A DNA stretch of 64,000 nucleotides from Sphingomonas flavalba (GCF_004796535.1 NZ_SPHY01000009.1:62001-126000), one strand, 5' to 3'. Positions 52,295 to 62,502 are shown, counted from the first letter of the stretch. A program made the numbers and translations. Notes: generated by a model from the letters alone, not told the origin.

Positions 52295-54553
52295 TCATTC
52301 GGCGCTCGTCGTCCGCGCCCCCTTGCGCCACAGGCCGAGGATCACGACTTGCCAGGCGACCGCGATTGCCCCGACGATGAACACCACGTCGCCGAAGGTA
52401 CGGATCCAGCGCAGCGTCTCCAGGAAACCCTGCTGCAGGAAGGTGTCGCTGCGCGCGTACCACATGCCGGTGGTCACGCTCGCTTCGAACTGGAACAGGC
52501 CGACCGGCAACAGGCTGGTGAAGATCATCAGCACCAGGCCGGCATTCAGGCCCCAGAACCCCGACTTCATCAGCCGCTCGTTGAACCCGATCTCCGGCCG
52601 GATATAGCGCAGCACCAGCAGGGTGAAGCCCAGCGCAAGGAAACCGTAGACGCCGAACAGCGCGGCATGGGCGTGGACCGCCGTGGTGTTCAGCCCCTGG
52701 AGATAGAACAGCGCGACCGGCGTGTTGATCATGAAGCCGAAGACGCCGGCCCCCAGCATGTTCCAGAACGCCACCGCGACGAAGCACATCAGGGGCCATT
52801 TGACCGCGCGCATCCACGGCGCCCGCTCGCGCAAGCTCCAATGCTCCCACGCCTCATAGCCGAGGACGATCAGCGGCACGACTTCCAGCGCGCTGAACGC
52901 CGCACCGACCGCCATGATCGGCGTCGTCGTGCCGGAAAAATACATGTGATGGAAAGTACCGGGCACGCCGCCGACCATGAACAGCGACGCCGACGCCAGG
53001 CTGGCGGCGGTGGCGATCCGCCGCGACACCAGCCCCATCGTCGCGAAGATGAACGCGATGGCGGCGGTCGCGAATACCTCGAATATCCCCTCCACCCACA
53101 GGTGGACGACCCACCAGCGCCAATATTCCATGATGCTGATGTTGGTCCGTTCGCCGTAGAACAGGCCGGAGCCGTAGAACAGGCCGATCGCGATGGTGAA
53201 AACGGTGAGCAGCCACAGCAGGCTGTTGTCGCCGTCCTTGCGGCGCAACGCCGGCATCATCGCCCGCAGCATCAGCGCCAGCCACAGCAGCAGGCCAACG
53301 AACAGCGCAATCTGCCAGAACCGGCCGAGGTCGAGATATTCGTACCCCTGATGCCCAAACCAGAAACTCAGCTTCGGCGGTATGACGTGGGCCAACGCGA
53401 AGTAGTTGCCGGCGAAGGATCCGGCGACGACGACGATCAGCGCCCAGAACAACAGGTCTACGCCCAGCTTCTGATATTTGGGATCGCCGCCGTGGATGAT
53501 CGGCGCCAGGAAAAGCCCCGCCGCCAGAAAGGCGGTGGCGATCCACAGCACCGCGCTCTGCACATGCCAGGTCCGCGTCAGCGCGTAGGGGAACCATTGC
53601 GACACGTCGACGCCGTAAAAGCCCTGTCCCTCGATCGTATAGTGAGCGGTGAAGCCGCCGATGAACACCTGGAACACAAACAGCGCCAGCACGACGAACA
53701 GGTATTTGCCGACCGCCTTCTGCGAAGGGGTCAGCGGCGCCAGCGTCAGCGGGTCGCTCGCCGCCGCAACCGGCGGGTCCTCATGCCGGCGCAGGAATGC
53801 CCAGCCCCAGATCAGCGCGCCGATACCGGCGATCAGGATGATCACGCAGGCCAGCGACCACAGGATGTTCTCCGGTGTCGGATGGTTGCCGATCAGCGGC
53901 TCCGGCGGCCAGTTGTTGGTATAGGTGGCAACCGTGCCCGGCCGCTCCGTAGAGGCCGCCCACGCTGTCCAGAAGAAGAAATCGGCCAGCTTCGCCCGCC
54001 GCTCCGCATCGGGCAGCGTGTTTTCCTTCATCGCGTAATTGTCGCGCGTCTGGCGCAACGCCGGATCGGCGCCGTACAGCCGGTCGTAATAGGCGGCGGT
54101 CTCTGCCATCGCCGCAGCCCGGCGGTCGGACACCGTCACCGTGCCGGTCGCCGGGTCATAGCTGTTGGGGCGGTAATCCTGCTGCAGGCGATAGGTCAGC
54201 GCCGCCTTCTGCTCCGGGGCGAGCGCGTCGAACGGCTTGCCCTCGCCCTCGCGCGCAGCGTTGTCGAGCCAGGCGACCAGCTCGCGGTGCAGCCAGTCGG
54301 CGGTCCAGTCCGGCGCCTGATAGGCACCGTGGCCCCAGATCGAGCCGAGCTGCATGCCGCCGGTGCTCTGCCAGGCGCTCTGCCCGTCGAGGATGTCCTC
54401 GCGGGTCATCAGCACCTCGCCGGATGCGGAAACCACCTGAGTCGGGATCGGCGGCGCCTTGCGATAGACCTCGACGCCGGACAGGCCCAATATGCCGAAC
54501 GTCACCGCCAGAACGGCGATCAGCGTCCACCACAGAAACCGATAGTTCCCCAT
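52295..54553 (-). CDS. norZ: Quinol-dependent nitric oxide reductase (qNOR)
   Basis: About 752 residues: a long N-terminal extension with the motif GHGAYQAPDWTADWLHRE and then a NorB-like 12-helix core. It reduces nitric oxide to nitrous oxide with electrons from quinol. Haem and FeB histidines are in VHLWVEGIFEV and FHHMYFSGTTT; HAHAALFGVYGF is another ligand region. The fused form needs no cytochrome c subunit. The ATG at 54553 is preferred over a TTG at 54565. A 24-base dyad lies 60 bases upstream. Confidence 0.93.
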   Translation of the reverse strand: MGNYRFLWWTLIAVLAVTFGILGLSGVEVYRKAPPIPTQVVSASGEVLMTREDILDGQSAWQSTGGMQLGSIWGHGAYQAPDWTADWLHRELVAWLDNAAREGEGKPFDALAPEQKAALTYRLQQDYRPNSYDPATGTVTVSDRRAAAMAETAAYYDRLYGADPALRQTRDNYAMKENTLPDAERRAKLADFFFWTAWAASTERPGTVATYTNNWPPEPLIGNHPTPENILWSLACVIILIAGIGALIWGWAFLRRHEDPPVAAASDPLTLAPLTPSQKAVGKYLFVVLALFVFQVFIGGFTAHYTIEGQGFYGVDVSQWFPYALTRTWHVQSAVLWIATAFLAAGLFLAPIIHGGDPKYQKLGVDLLFWALIVVVAGSFAGNYFALAHVIPPKLSFWFGHQGYEYLDLGRFWQIALFVGLLLWLALMLRAMMPALRRKDGDNSLLWLLTVFTIAIGLFYGSGLFYGERTNISIMEYWRWWVVHLWVEGIFEVFATAAIAFIFATMGLVSRRIATAASLASASLFMVGGVPGTFHHMYFSGTTTPIMAVGAAFSALEVVPLIVLGYEAWEHWSLRERAPWMRAVKWPLMCFVAVAFWNMLGAGVFGFMINTPVALFYLQGLNTTAVHAHAALFGVYGFLALGFTLLVLRYIRPEIGFNERLMKSGFWGLNAGLVLMIFTSLLPVGLFQFEASVTTGMWYARSDTFLQQGFLETLRWIRTFGDVVFIVGAIAVAWQVVILGLWRKGARTTSAE

Positions 54554-54612
54554 AGCGCCCCCCAAGGTGCCGGCAGATGGGGCACTATGTCATATCAAAG
54601 GGTAATCCCCAA

Positions 54613-54636
54613 GATCGATTCGACAGGGAATCGATC
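54613..54636. promoter_or_regulatory. 24-base perfect inverted repeat ahead of qNOR
   Basis: GATCGATTC-N6-GAATCGATC is a perfect 9-pair dyad with a 6-base centre. It is 60 bases upstream of the qNOR start and 22 bases past the SMR gene's stop, all on minus. No T-tract follows on either strand, so an operator is more likely than a terminator. Confidence 0.5.
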
Positions 54637-54657
54637 CGGCTCGTCAGCCACTTTGCC

Positions 54658-54972
54658 TCAATGCAGCAGCTTCAGTCCGGCGATGCAGCCGACCAGCCCG
54701 GCGATCAGTAGCAGCCGCGCGGCGTTGATCGGCTCGCCGAACCAGATCATGCCGACGATGACGGTACCAAGCGCACCAATCCCGCCCCACACGGCATAAG
54801 CGGTGCCCATCGGGATCGACCGCGACGCCACCTCCAGCAGCCCCATCGACAGGCTGACCGAACCGAGGAAGGCCAGCGTCCACGGCAGGTTGCGGAACCC
54901 GTCGACGAAGCGCAGGCACGTGGTGAAACCGACCTCGAAGCAACCGCCGAGGATGAGCAGCGTCCACGCCAT
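54658..54972 (-). CDS. Small multidrug resistance (SMR) exporter, SugE/Gdx-like
   Basis: 104 residues with four membrane helices. The conserved Glu is in GGCFEVGFTT. The segment MGTAYAVWGGIGALGTVIVGM is very close to the SugE/Gdx guanidinium-exporter consensus. The fold works as an antiparallel dimer that exchanges a cation for protons. The ATG overlaps the previous gene's TGA by one base (TGATG), so it is coupled to the GNAT gene. No ykkC-type riboswitch was seen. Confidence 0.86.
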   Translation of the reverse strand: MAWTLLILGGCFEVGFTTCLRFVDGFRNLPWTLAFLGSVSLSMGLLEVASRSIPMGTAYAVWGGIGALGTVIVGMIWFGEPINAARLLLIAGLVGCIAGLKLLH

Positions 54973-55454
54973 CAGGCTGCACCCGCCAGCACCGCGAGCG
55001 CGGCACCGTCTACCCGGTTGATCATCCAGTCGTCCATCGTCCGTGCTCCCAGCGCTCGATAGAATGCGATCGCCGGCGCGTTCCAGTCGAGAACCGACCA
55101 TTCGAGCCGCGCGCAACCGCGCTCAATCGCGAGTGCGGCCAGCCGGGCGAGCAGCGCCCTGCCCAGCCCGGCGCCGCGCGCCTCGGGCTGGACGAACAAA
55201 TCCTCTAGATAAAGCCCCGGCCGGCCCTCGAATGTCGAGAAATTGTGAAAGAACAGCGCGAAGCCGCGCGGCTGGCCGCCGATTTCGCCGATCAGCACCT
55301 CGGCGTACGGGCGCTCGCCGAACAGATGGCCGGCGAGCGCATCCTGGTCGAAGCGCACCTCGTGCGACAGCTTCTCATACGCGGCGAGCTGGCGGATGAA
55401 ATCGGCGATCAGCGGCATGTCGGCCGGGGTCGCGGCGCGGATCGCAATGCTCAC
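54972..55454 (-). CDS. GNAT-family N-acetyltransferase
   Basis: About 160 residues. Motif A is visible in LEDLFVQPEARGAGLGRALLARLA, followed by WSVLDWNAPAIAFYRALGARTMDDW. It resembles diamine/thialysine acetyltransferases (SAT-like), so the substrate could be a polyamine or small amine. I took the GTG at 55454 as the start because GGAGGTG lies just upstream, and it overlaps the EamA stop as GTGA. It sits between EamA and SMR transporters in one coupled chain. Confidence 0.85.
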   Translation of the reverse strand: MSIAIRAATPADMPLIADFIRQLAAYEKLSHEVRFDQDALAGHLFGERPYAEVLIGEIGGQPRGFALFFHNFSTFEGRPGLYLEDLFVQPEARGAGLGRALLARLAALAIERGCARLEWSVLDWNAPAIAFYRALGARTMDDWMINRVDGAALAVLAGAA

Positions 55455-56359
55455 AGCGCCACCTCCGTTCCGGCCGCGGGGCGTCGGGCGACCACCAGGC
55501 ATCCGGCCACGATCAAACCGGCGCCCGCCACCGTCAGCATCCCCAGCGTTTCATCGAAAATCCAGTAACCGAGCAGGCATGCCCAGATGAAGGCAGTATA
55601 TTCCACCGCCGACAGATAGCTCGCTTCCGCCCGGGCATAGGCCCAGGACAGCAGCATCAGCGACCCGAACGACAACAGCGCCGCGACGCCGATCAGCGGT
55701 GCCGACCCGATCGGCGGCAACCGCTCGAAGAAGATCGGCGCGGCGACAAGCATGCAGACGCCCAGCGTCAGGTTGAGGAAGAACGCCACCTCCACCGGCC
55801 CGGCCAACTGCGCCTGCCGCCGCATCAGGATCAGGTTGTACGCATAGAGCGTCGCCGCGCCGAGGATGGCGAGCGCCGCCCACAGTACCTCCGGCCCGAC
55901 CGCCACGCGCAGTTCGCCGGCAACGATAGTCAGCACCCCGGAAAAAGCGACCAGCGATCCGATCACCGCCCCGGCGCCGACCGCCTCGCCCAGCAGCAGC
56001 GCCGCGAGGAACAGGGTAATCAGCGGTGCGACGAAGGTCAGCGCAATGGCCGGGGCCAGCGGCATTCGCGCCAGCCCCCAGAAGAACAGTAGCACCGACA
56101 GACCGGCGACAAGGCCGCGCAGGACGTGAAGGCGCAGCACCTGCGGCGCCGGCCACCCGCGCCGGGCCACCAGGAACGGCCCGATGCCGATCGCGATGCC
56201 GACCAGGCTGCGCCACAGCACCGCATTGTAGAGGCCGATGTCGAGCGACAACTGCTTCATCGCCGCGTCCATGCCGGAAAAGGACAGCACGCCGATCGAT
56301 GCGACCGCGAAGGCGATGACCGGCGGAGCAGGGCGCGGCGGCGACATGGCCGGCCGCAT
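55451..56359 (-). CDS. EamA/DMT-family membrane transporter
   Basis: About 302 residues with ten membrane helices in two EamA repeats (FSGMDAAMKQLSLDIGLYNA and SFGSLMLLSWAYARAEASYL lie in repeats one and two). Drug/metabolite transporters of this type export amino acids or other small metabolites. The ATG at 56359 is the longest; the ATG at 56347 is possible. It heads the coupled EamA-GNAT-SMR unit. Substrate unknown. Confidence 0.86.
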   Translation of the reverse strand: MRPAMSPPRPAPPVIAFAVASIGVLSFSGMDAAMKQLSLDIGLYNAVLWRSLVGIAIGIGPFLVARRGWPAPQVLRLHVLRGLVAGLSVLLFFWGLARMPLAPAIALTFVAPLITLFLAALLLGEAVGAGAVIGSLVAFSGVLTIVAGELRVAVGPEVLWAALAILGAATLYAYNLILMRRQAQLAGPVEVAFFLNLTLGVCMLVAAPIFFERLPPIGSAPLIGVAALLSFGSLMLLSWAYARAEASYLSAVEYTAFIWACLLGYWIFDETLGMLTVAGAGLIVAGCLVVARRPAAGTEVAL

Positions 56360-56389
56360 AGCCGAGTGCCGGCGCCTTGTCCCACCCCT

Positions 56390-56902
56390 TTAGCGCAGCG
56401 TCATCCGGTCCCCGTCGATCGCCACCGAACCCACCCGCGACAGGAAGGACTGGCCGAGCAGCGACACGTCCAGCCCCTCGCCGATGATCGCCGCACGCAC
56501 CTGCCGCGCCTCGCCGCCGGCCACGGCGATCCGGTCGAGCACCACGGGCTTGCCGCGCACCGCGCCGGACGCGCCACGCCCGACAACGGCGAATTCCGCC
56601 GGGGAGAAATTGAGGCCGATCCGCCGCGCGTCGTCCACGGTCAATGCGACCAGCGACGCGCCGGTATCGACCAGGAAACGCACCGGCTGGCCGTCGACCC
56701 GGGCATCGACATAGAAATGGCCATCCGGATCTCGGCTGATCATGGTGCCGACCACCGCCAACCCCGGCGCCGTCGGCGCGGCTTCCGCCACAGACACCGC
56801 CGGCGTCGCTGCCGACGGGCTCGCCGGCTGGCTCTCGGGCAGGATCAGCCCCAGCGACACCCCAAGCGCAATCGCAAGCAGCAGCAGTCGAGTGGCCATC
56901 AT
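56390..56902 (-). CDS. Retropepsin-like aspartic protease (TIGR02281-type)
   Basis: 170 residues. A hydrophobic N-terminal anchor (LLLLAIALGVSLGLIL) is followed by a single retropepsin fold: DGHFYVDARVDGQPVRFLVDTGAS with the catalytic Asp in VDTGAS, then LLGQSFLSRVGSVAIDGDRM. It probably acts as a dimer in the periplasm. This type is common in alphaproteobacteria and its substrate is not known. It is 30 bases upstream of EamA on the same strand. Confidence 0.88.
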   Translation of the reverse strand: MMATRLLLLAIALGVSLGLILPESQPASPSAATPAVSVAEAAPTAPGLAVVGTMISRDPDGHFYVDARVDGQPVRFLVDTGASLVALTVDDARRIGLNFSPAEFAVVGRGASGAVRGKPVVLDRIAVAGGEARQVRAAIIGEGLDVSLLGQSFLSRVGSVAIDGDRMTLR

Positions 56903-57002
56903 CCCCCGCTAGCGGCAAAACGCTGCCGAACGATGGGGCATAACGGTGAACGCCGCTTTAGGCAGCCGCAGTCCGGTCCGTTCCGGACAGGATACGGCGC
57001 GC

Positions 57003-58118
57003 TCAGGCCGCCTGCTTCGCCTCGGCCGCCTCGATCTCAGCCGCCTTCGCCTCGACCAGCTTGACGATATGATCGACCATGTCGGCGTCGCTCACATGGT
57101 GGTCGGTGACGCCGGACAGATAGACCATGTGCTTGCCGGCACCGCCGCCGGTGATACCGATATCGGTCTCGCGCGCTTCGCCAGGGCCGTTGACGACGCA
57201 GCCGAGGACCGACAGCGACAGCGGCGTGCGGATATGCTGCAGCCGCTCCTCAAGCACCTGCACGGTGCGGATGACGTCGAAACCCTGGCGCGCGCAGGAC
57301 GGGCAGGAAACGACGCGAACGCCGCGATTGCGGATGCCGAGCGCCTTTAAGATCTCGAAGCCGACACGGACCTCTTCCTCCGGCTCCGCCGACAGCGAGA
57401 CACGGATAGTGTCACCGATGCCGTACCACAGCAGCGAACCGATGCCGATCGCCGACTTGACGGTACCGCCGATCAGCCCGCCCGCCTCGGTAATGCCCAG
57501 GTGCAGCGGGCAATCGACCGCCTCGGCCAATTGCTGGTAAGCGGCGACCGCCAGGAACAGGTCCGACGCCTTGACCGCGACCTTATAGTCGCGAAAGCCA
57601 TAGTCTTCGAGGATGCGGATGTGGTCGAGGGCGCTTTCAACCAGTGCCTCCGGGCACGGCTCGCCATATTTTTCGAGCAGGTCCTTTTCCAGCGACCCGG
57701 CGTTGACGCCGATGCGGATCGCGCAGCCATTGGCGCGGGCGGCCGCCACCACTTCCCTCACCCGCTCGGCCGAACCGATATTGCCGGGGTTGATCCGCAG
57801 GCAGGCGGCGCCGGCATCGGCGGCCTCAAGCGCGCGCTTATAATGGAAATGAATGTCGGCGACGATCGGCACCCGCGAGGCGCGGACGATCTGCTTCAGC
57901 GCCGCCGTGCTTTCCGCGTCGGGGCAGGAGACGCGGATGATGTCGACCCCGGCATCCTCGCAGCGGCGGATCTGGGCGATCGTCGCCTTGGCATCCGATG
58001 TCAGGGTATTGGTCATCGTCTGGACGGTGATCGGGGCATCGCCGCCGACGGGGACGTTGCCGACCATAATCTGGCGGGATTGACGGCGTGTGATGTCGCG
58101 CCACGGACGAATGGACAT
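57003..58118 (-). CDS. ispG: 4-hydroxy-3-methylbut-2-enyl diphosphate synthase
   Basis: About 371 residues of IspG/GcpE. It reduces MEcPP to HMBPP in the non-mevalonate isoprenoid route, using a [4Fe-4S] cluster. Cluster cysteines are in [13 protein letters not shown] and [11 protein letters not shown]; the TIM-barrel part has [12 protein letters not shown] and [11 protein letters not shown]. Length and motifs fit the short bacterial type. The start is the ATG at 58118 (MSIRPWRDI); the longer frame to 58472 is not protein-like. Confidence 0.95.
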   Translation of the reverse strand: MSIRPWRDITRRQSRQIMVGNVPVGGDAPITVQTMTNTLTSDAKATIAQIRRCEDAGVDIIRVSCPDAESTAALKQIVRASRVPIVADIHFHYKRALEAADAGAACLRINPGNIGSAERVREVVAAARANGCAIRIGVNAGSLEKDLLEKYGEPCPEALVESALDHIRILEDYGFRDYKVAVKASDLFLAVAAYQQLAEAVDCPLHLGITEAGGLIGGTVKSAIGIGSLLWYGIGDTIRVSLSAEPEEEVRVGFEILKALGIRNRGVRVVSCPSCARQGFDVIRTVQVLEERLQHIRTPLSLSVLGCVVNGPGEARETDIGITGGGAGKHMVYLSGVTDHHVSDADMVDHIVKLVEAKAAEIEAAEAKQAA

Positions 58119-58289
58119 GGGACTGTGCTCGAACCTCGTGATCGCGCCGCTATAGCGCGGACCGACCGGGGAAGCGAGGCCCGTCGGGCCGGCGCGCCCG
58201 GCGCACGAATCGCCGCTGATAGCCGGTCCGGCATTTGCGGCGGCAGCGGGCAGGCCCCTATCGTCGGCGCGGACGAAACAGGGGGCGTG

Positions 58290-59051
58290 ATGACCAGCGG
58301 CTGGGCAAGGATGATGGCGGTCGGCGGCGGGTTGGCGTTGCTCGCCGGCTGCGCGGGGCACAAGGGCAAGCCGGTGCCGACACCGGCGCCCGCCCCTACC
58401 CCAACACCCGCTCCCGCGCCGACGCATCCGACGATCAATTCCGGCATCGGCGCGCAAGAGGCGGTGTGGCACCTGCGCGCCGCGCTCAACGTCGCGGCGC
58501 TAAGCTGCAATGATCGCGGACTCGCCGACCGCTACAACCGGCTGCTGCAGGACAAGAGAAGCGCGCTTGCCGCCGCCTATGCCGCCGAAACCGCTCGCTT
58601 CAGCACGGCTGCGCTCGATAGCCATATGACCCAGGTCTATAATTATTTCGCACTGCCGCGTGACCGCGCCGCCTTCTGCGCGGCGGCGGGCGAAGCGTTG
58701 GCCGGGGCCGGCACCGCCGATCTGCCCGGCTTCGCACCGGCGGCTCTGGAGCGGCTGGAGGCGCCGCCGGCACTACGGCACACCGCGACGGTGGCAGCGG
58801 CGCGGGTGGCTGCAGTGGGGTCGTGGCAGATCCAGCTCGGCGCCTACGGAAAACGCGCCAATGCCGAGGCGGCCTGGCGTCAGGTCAGCAACCGCCTGTC
58901 CGGTGCGGCCCGGACACCACGCTATGAGGCGGTCCCCGGCAAGCCCCTGACCCGCCTGCGCGTTGGTCCCGTCGCCGACCGCGCCGAGGCGGTGCGGCTG
59001 TGCGCCGCGGCGGCCGGCGCCGGCCTCGACTGCATGCCGATCGCGTCTTGA
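58290..59051 (+). CDS. SPOR-domain lipoprotein
   Basis: About 253 residues. A lipobox LLAGC near residue 20 is followed by a Pro/Thr linker ([15 protein letters not shown]), a helical middle domain and a C-terminal SPOR repeat ([18 protein letters not shown] to [17 protein letters not shown]). SPOR domains bind denuded peptidoglycan at the division septum. It is divergent from ispG. The middle region is unrecognised. The ATG at 58290 was chosen since the signal sequence begins there. Confidence 0.84.
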   Translation: MTSGWARMMAVGGGLALLAGCAGHKGKPVPTPAPAPTPTPAPAPTHPTINSGIGAQEAVWHLRAALNVAALSCNDRGLADRYNRLLQDKRSALAAAYAAETARFSTAALDSHMTQVYNYFALPRDRAAFCAAAGEALAGAGTADLPGFAPAALERLEAPPALRHTATVAAARVAAVGSWQIQLGAYGKRANAEAAWRQVSNRLSGAARTPRYEAVPGKPLTRLRVGPVADRAEAVRLCAAAAGAGLDCMPIAS

Positions 59052-59157
59052 ACGGGCGTGGGCGAGATACGACGCGACGAAAACCTAATCGCAATCAATT
59101 TGCCCGATTGCATCATCTTGATCGGCGAAATGTCAGCACTGGGAGCGCACACTGCAC

Positions 59158-59514
59158 ATGAGGGTCACCCCATTTTTCTGCGCGGCAATCATCGGCGCGA
59201 TGATGCCAACCGTCGCTCTGGCCGACGACCCCAACGACGCGGCGATGCGCAACGCCGCCGCGCGGGCGCACGACCGCGAAATGACCCGCCAGCTTAACCG
59301 CGAGGAAGGTGCGCGAGTCCGTCAGCGTGACGCCCGTTCCACGCCGCGCTGGCGCGTGGCCGGCGACGATGAGCATCTTGCCCGTTCGCGAGACCATGAA
59401 CGCGCCATGGCGGACTATGCCCGCAATCGCGCGCGGTACGAACGGGACATGCTCAGGTGGCGCCGCGCCGTTGCCGCGTGCCGCGCCGGCGACTATTTCG
59501 CCTGCGACAACTAA
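59158..59514 (+). CDS. Small secreted basic protein, unknown
   Basis: 118 residues. A signal peptide (MRVTPFFCAAIIGAMM... cut near VALA) precedes a strongly charged, Arg-rich helical region with a repeated 'RxxARxxRxM' feel, and two cysteines near the end (ACRAGDYFACDN). No domain recognised. GGGAG lies about 12 bases before the ATG. The upstream 106 bases hold no clear signal. Confidence 0.7.
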   Translation: MRVTPFFCAAIIGAMMPTVALADDPNDAAMRNAAARAHDREMTRQLNREEGARVRQRDARSTPRWRVAGDDEHLARSRDHERAMADYARNRARYERDMLRWRRAVAACRAGDYFACDN

Positions 59515-59560
59515 AGCACAATAACAGCCCCCGGGCTGGATACTGTCTCCGCCCGACGCT

Positions 59561-60787
59561 TCAGACCATTTCCTTCAATGGCACCGCCGCGTCGGCCAGC
59601 TTCGCCGGGGCAATGATCGCGCCTTCCAGCACCAGCTTGCGGCCCTGGACATAGTCCTTGGTCGCGTTGACGCAGTCGAGAGCGACGACGCGCCCGCCCT
59701 TCAGGTAGACAACCGAGAAGCTGCGCGTCGCCGGATCGCCGCGCAACACCGCTTGGTCATGGCCGGTCGACAGGCCGACGGTCTGCAGCCGCAGATCATA
59801 CTGATTGGACCAGAACCACGGCACCGCGTCGTAAGCCGCCGCCTCGCCGGCGATCGCCTTGGCAACGGCGGTCGCCTGATCCGTCGCATTCTGCACCGAT
59901 TCGAGCCGGATCGTCGCGCCGTCGGCAAAGCGATTGGCGTGGGCGGCGCAGTCCCCGACCGCATAGATGTCGGCCAGGCTGGTCCGCCCCTGCGCGTCGA
60001 CAGCGACGCCATTGTTGCCTTCGGCCCCGGCGGCGATCAGCGGTTCGACCGCCGGGATGATGCCGATGCCGACGATCACCATCTCGGCCGGTAACACCGT
60101 GCCGTCGACCAGTCTGACCCCGGTCGCGCGGCCGTCCGCCCCTTCGATGCAGTCGACGCCGACGCCGGTCCGCAGATCGACGCCGTGGGCGCGGTGCTCC
60201 GCCTCGTAGAAACGCGACAGCGGTTCGCCGGCGACGCGGGCGAGCACGCGGCCCTGCGCCTCCAGCACCGTCACCTGCTTGCCCAGCTTGGTCAGCACTG
60301 CCGCCGCTTCCAAGCCGATATACCCGCCGCCGATCACCACCACCCGCATAACGCCGGGCAACTCGGCGATCATCCGATCTACGTCGGCGCGGTTGCGCAC
60401 CGCATGGACCCCCGCCAGATCATTGCCCGCGCAGCCCAGCCGGCGCGGGCTGCCCCCGGTCGCCCAGACCAGCGCGCCGTAGCCCAGCGTCGATCCGTCC
60501 GCGAAGGTCACCCTCTTCGCCGCCGGGTCGACGGCAACGACGCGCTCGCCCAGCCGCATCGTCACCTGCCGCTCGTCCCAGAAAGCGGCGGGACGGATCA
60601 GGATTCGTTCGAAAGGCTTCTCGCCGGACAGATAGTCCTTGGACAGCGGCGGGCGCTCATAGGGCAGTTCCGGCTCGTCGCCGACAATGACAATGCTGCC
60701 GTCGAACTTCGCCTGCCGCAGCGCGATCGCCGCCTGCGCGCCGCCATGCCCGGCGCCGACGATCACCACATCCGCCCGCTCGCTCAT
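59561..60787 (-). CDS. FAD-dependent ferredoxin/rubredoxin reductase-type oxidoreductase
   Basis: 408 residues. The FAD motif is [16 protein letters not shown]; the NAD motif is [28 protein letters not shown] is the second FAD contact. A C-terminal reductase domain completes the ferredoxin-reductase (ThcD/CamA-like) layout. It moves electrons from NAD(P)H to a ferredoxin or rubredoxin for a mono- or dioxygenase. No such partner is nearby. It overlaps the S-formylglutathione hydrolase stop as ATGA, tying it to the formaldehyde operon. Confidence 0.9.
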   Translation of the reverse strand: MSERADVVIVGAGHGGAQAAIALRQAKFDGSIVIVGDEPELPYERPPLSKDYLSGEKPFERILIRPAAFWDERQVTMRLGERVVAVDPAAKRVTFADGSTLGYGALVWATGGSPRRLGCAGNDLAGVHAVRNRADVDRMIAELPGVMRVVVIGGGYIGLEAAAVLTKLGKQVTVLEAQGRVLARVAGEPLSRFYEAEHRAHGVDLRTGVGVDCIEGADGRATGVRLVDGTVLPAEMVIVGIGIIPAVEPLIAAGAEGNNGVAVDAQGRTSLADIYAVGDCAAHANRFADGATIRLESVQNATDQATAVAKAIAGEAAAYDAVPWFWSNQYDLRLQTVGLSTGHDQAVLRGDPATRSFSVVYLKGGRVVALDCVNATKDYVQGRKLVLEGAIIAPAKLADAAVPLKEMV

Positions 60788-61596
60788 CCGTTCAACCTCC
60801 CCCCATGCCAGCGGAGATGATCCGCCATGAATGTCGAAATGAAATAATAGCTGTGGTCGTAGCCCTCCCGGATGCCGAGGTTGAGCGCAATGCCGGCATT
60901 GGCGCAGGCGCGCTCCAGCAGTTCGGGCCGCAGCTGCTCCGCCAGGAACGGGTCGGCGCTGCCCTGGTCGACCTTCAGCGCGTCGACCCTCGCGCCGTCC
61001 TCGATCAGCGCCACCGCGTCATGCCGCCGCCAGGCCGCCCGATCAGGGCCGAGATAGCCGCCGAGCGCCTTCTCCCCCCAAGGCACCTGTGACGGCGCGA
61101 CGATAGGCGCGAAGGCGGAAATCGCGCGAAACCTTTCGGGGTGGCGCAGGCCGATGGTCAGCGCCCCGTGCCCGCCCATTGAATGGCCCATGATCCCCTG
61201 CCGCGCCGTATCGACCGGGAAATATGCAGCGATCAGCGCGGGCAACTCCTCCGTCACATAGCTCCACATGCGGAAATGCCGATCGAACGGAGCCTCGGTC
61301 GCGTCGACGTAGAACCCTGCGCCCTGCCCAAAGTCGTAGGTATCGTCGTCGGGCACATCCGCGCCACGCGGGCTTGTGTCCGGCGCGACGAACACCAGCC
61401 CCAGCTCGGCGCAGGCGCGGCGATACTCGCCCTTCTCGGTCACATTGGCATGGGTGCAGGTCAGGCCGGACAGATACCAGACGACCGGCAGCTGCGCCCC
61501 CGGCGCATGCGGGGGGACATAGACTGAAAAGGTCATGGCAGTACCGGTCGCGGTCGAATCGTGGCGGCAGACATGCTGCACGCCGCCAAACGCCAT
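60784..61596 (-). CDS. fghA: S-formylglutathione hydrolase
   Basis: At least 270 residues of the esterase-D family. The Ser nucleophile is in [11 protein letters not shown], the His in YDHSYYF, and the entrance segment is [17 protein letters not shown]. It hydrolyses S-formylglutathione to formate and glutathione, the second step of formaldehyde oxidation. I keep the ATG at 61596, but seven codons upstream an ATC (61617-61615) has AGGAGG 5 bases before it and gives the family's usual start (ETVSTN...), so translation may begin there. Confidence 0.92.
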   Translation of the reverse strand: MAFGGVQHVCRHDSTATGTAMTFSVYVPPHAPGAQLPVVWYLSGLTCTHANVTEKGEYRRACAELGLVFVAPDTSPRGADVPDDDTYDFGQGAGFYVDATEAPFDRHFRMWSYVTEELPALIAAYFPVDTARQGIMGHSMGGHGALTIGLRHPERFRAISAFAPIVAPSQVPWGEKALGGYLGPDRAAWRRHDAVALIEDGARVDALKVDQGSADPFLAEQLRPELLERACANAGIALNLGIREGYDHSYYFISTFMADHLRWHGGRLNG

Positions 61597-61638
61597 ATTG
61601 GTCGAAACCGTCTCGATCGTCGCCTCCTCTTGCGCCTG

Positions 61639-62502
61639 TCAGCGGAACACCACGGTCCGCAGCCCGTTCAGCAGCACTCGCCGCTCCGCCACCCAGCCGA
61701 CGGCGCGGGCCAGCACCTGCGCCTCGACATCGCGGCCGATGCGGATCAATTCGTCGACCCCGCGCCGATGGTCGACGCGCTCGACCGCCTGCTCGATGAT
61801 CGGCCCTTCGTCCAGATCGGCGGTGACGAAATGGGCGGTCGCGCCGATCAGCTTGACGCCCCGCTCGTGGGCGCGGTGATAGGGCCGCGCGCCCTTGAAT
61901 CCGGGCAGGAAGCTGTGGTGGATGTTGATGCAGCGCCCGGCCAGCCGCTCCGTCAGCCCGGCCGACAGGATGCGCATGTAGCGGGCAAGTACCAGATATT
62001 CCGCCCCGGTCTCGCCGACCAGCGCCTCCAGCGCCGCTTCCTGCGCCGCCAGCCCGTCCGCCCCGACCGGCAGGTAATGATACGGGATGCCGTGCCATTG
62101 GGTCAGCGCGCGCATCCCGTCATGATTGGAAACGACACCGACGATGTCGATCGGTAGCGCCCCGGTCCGCCAGCGGTGGAGCAGGTCGTTCAGACAATGC
62201 GACGCCTTCGACACCGCGATCAGCATGCGCGGCCGCTCGCTGCTGTCGGTCAGCGTCCAGGTGAAGCCGTACCGCCCCGCCACCGGCGCCAGTGCCGCTC
62301 GCAACGCGGCGCCGTCCGCTGGAAAGCGCGGGCCGCCGGCGCGGAAGGCGACGCGCATGAAGAACCGCCCGGTTTCCAGATCGGCATATTGCTGGCTGTC
62401 GAGGATGAAGCCGTCACGCTCGGCCAGCGCCCCCGCCACGGCGGCGACGATGCCCACGCGGTCGGCGCAGGTGAAGGTCAGGATCCAGGACAGGGCCGCC
62501 AT
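61639..62502 (-). CDS. purU: Formyltetrahydrofolate deformylase
   Basis: About 287 residues. An N-terminal ACT domain (ILTFTCADRVGIVAAVAGAL) is joined to a formyltransferase-fold catalytic domain with IVGVVSNHDGMR, INIHHSFLPGFKGA and DLDEGPIIEQ, which carry the Asn, His and Asp of the active site. It releases formate from 10-formyl-THF. It sits between the glutathione-dependent dehydrogenase (4 bases) and the S-formylglutathione hydrolase, linking folate C1 and formaldehyde detoxification. Start ATG 62502. Confidence 0.94.
   Translation of the reverse strand: MAALSWILTFTCADRVGIVAAVAGALAERDGFILDSQQYADLETGRFFMRVAFRAGGPRFPADGAALRAALAPVAGRYGFTWTLTDSSERPRMLIAVSKASHCLNDLLHRWRTGALPIDIVGVVSNHDGMRALTQWHGIPYHYLPVGADGLAAQEAALEALVGETGAEYLVLARYMRILSAGLTERLAGRCINIHHSFLPGFKGARPYHRAHERGVKLIGATAHFVTADLDEGPIIEQAVERVDHRRGVDELIRIGRDVEAQVLARAVGWVAERRVLLNGLRTVVFR

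Noticed and set aside
54613-54636. The qNOR-upstream dyad as a bidirectional terminator
   Set aside because: There is no run of T after the stem on either strand; kept as a possible operator instead.
52193-54799. 868-codon plus-strand frame opposite qNOR
   Set aside because: qNOR on minus is unmistakable; the plus frame is Arg/Gln/His-rich antisense translation.
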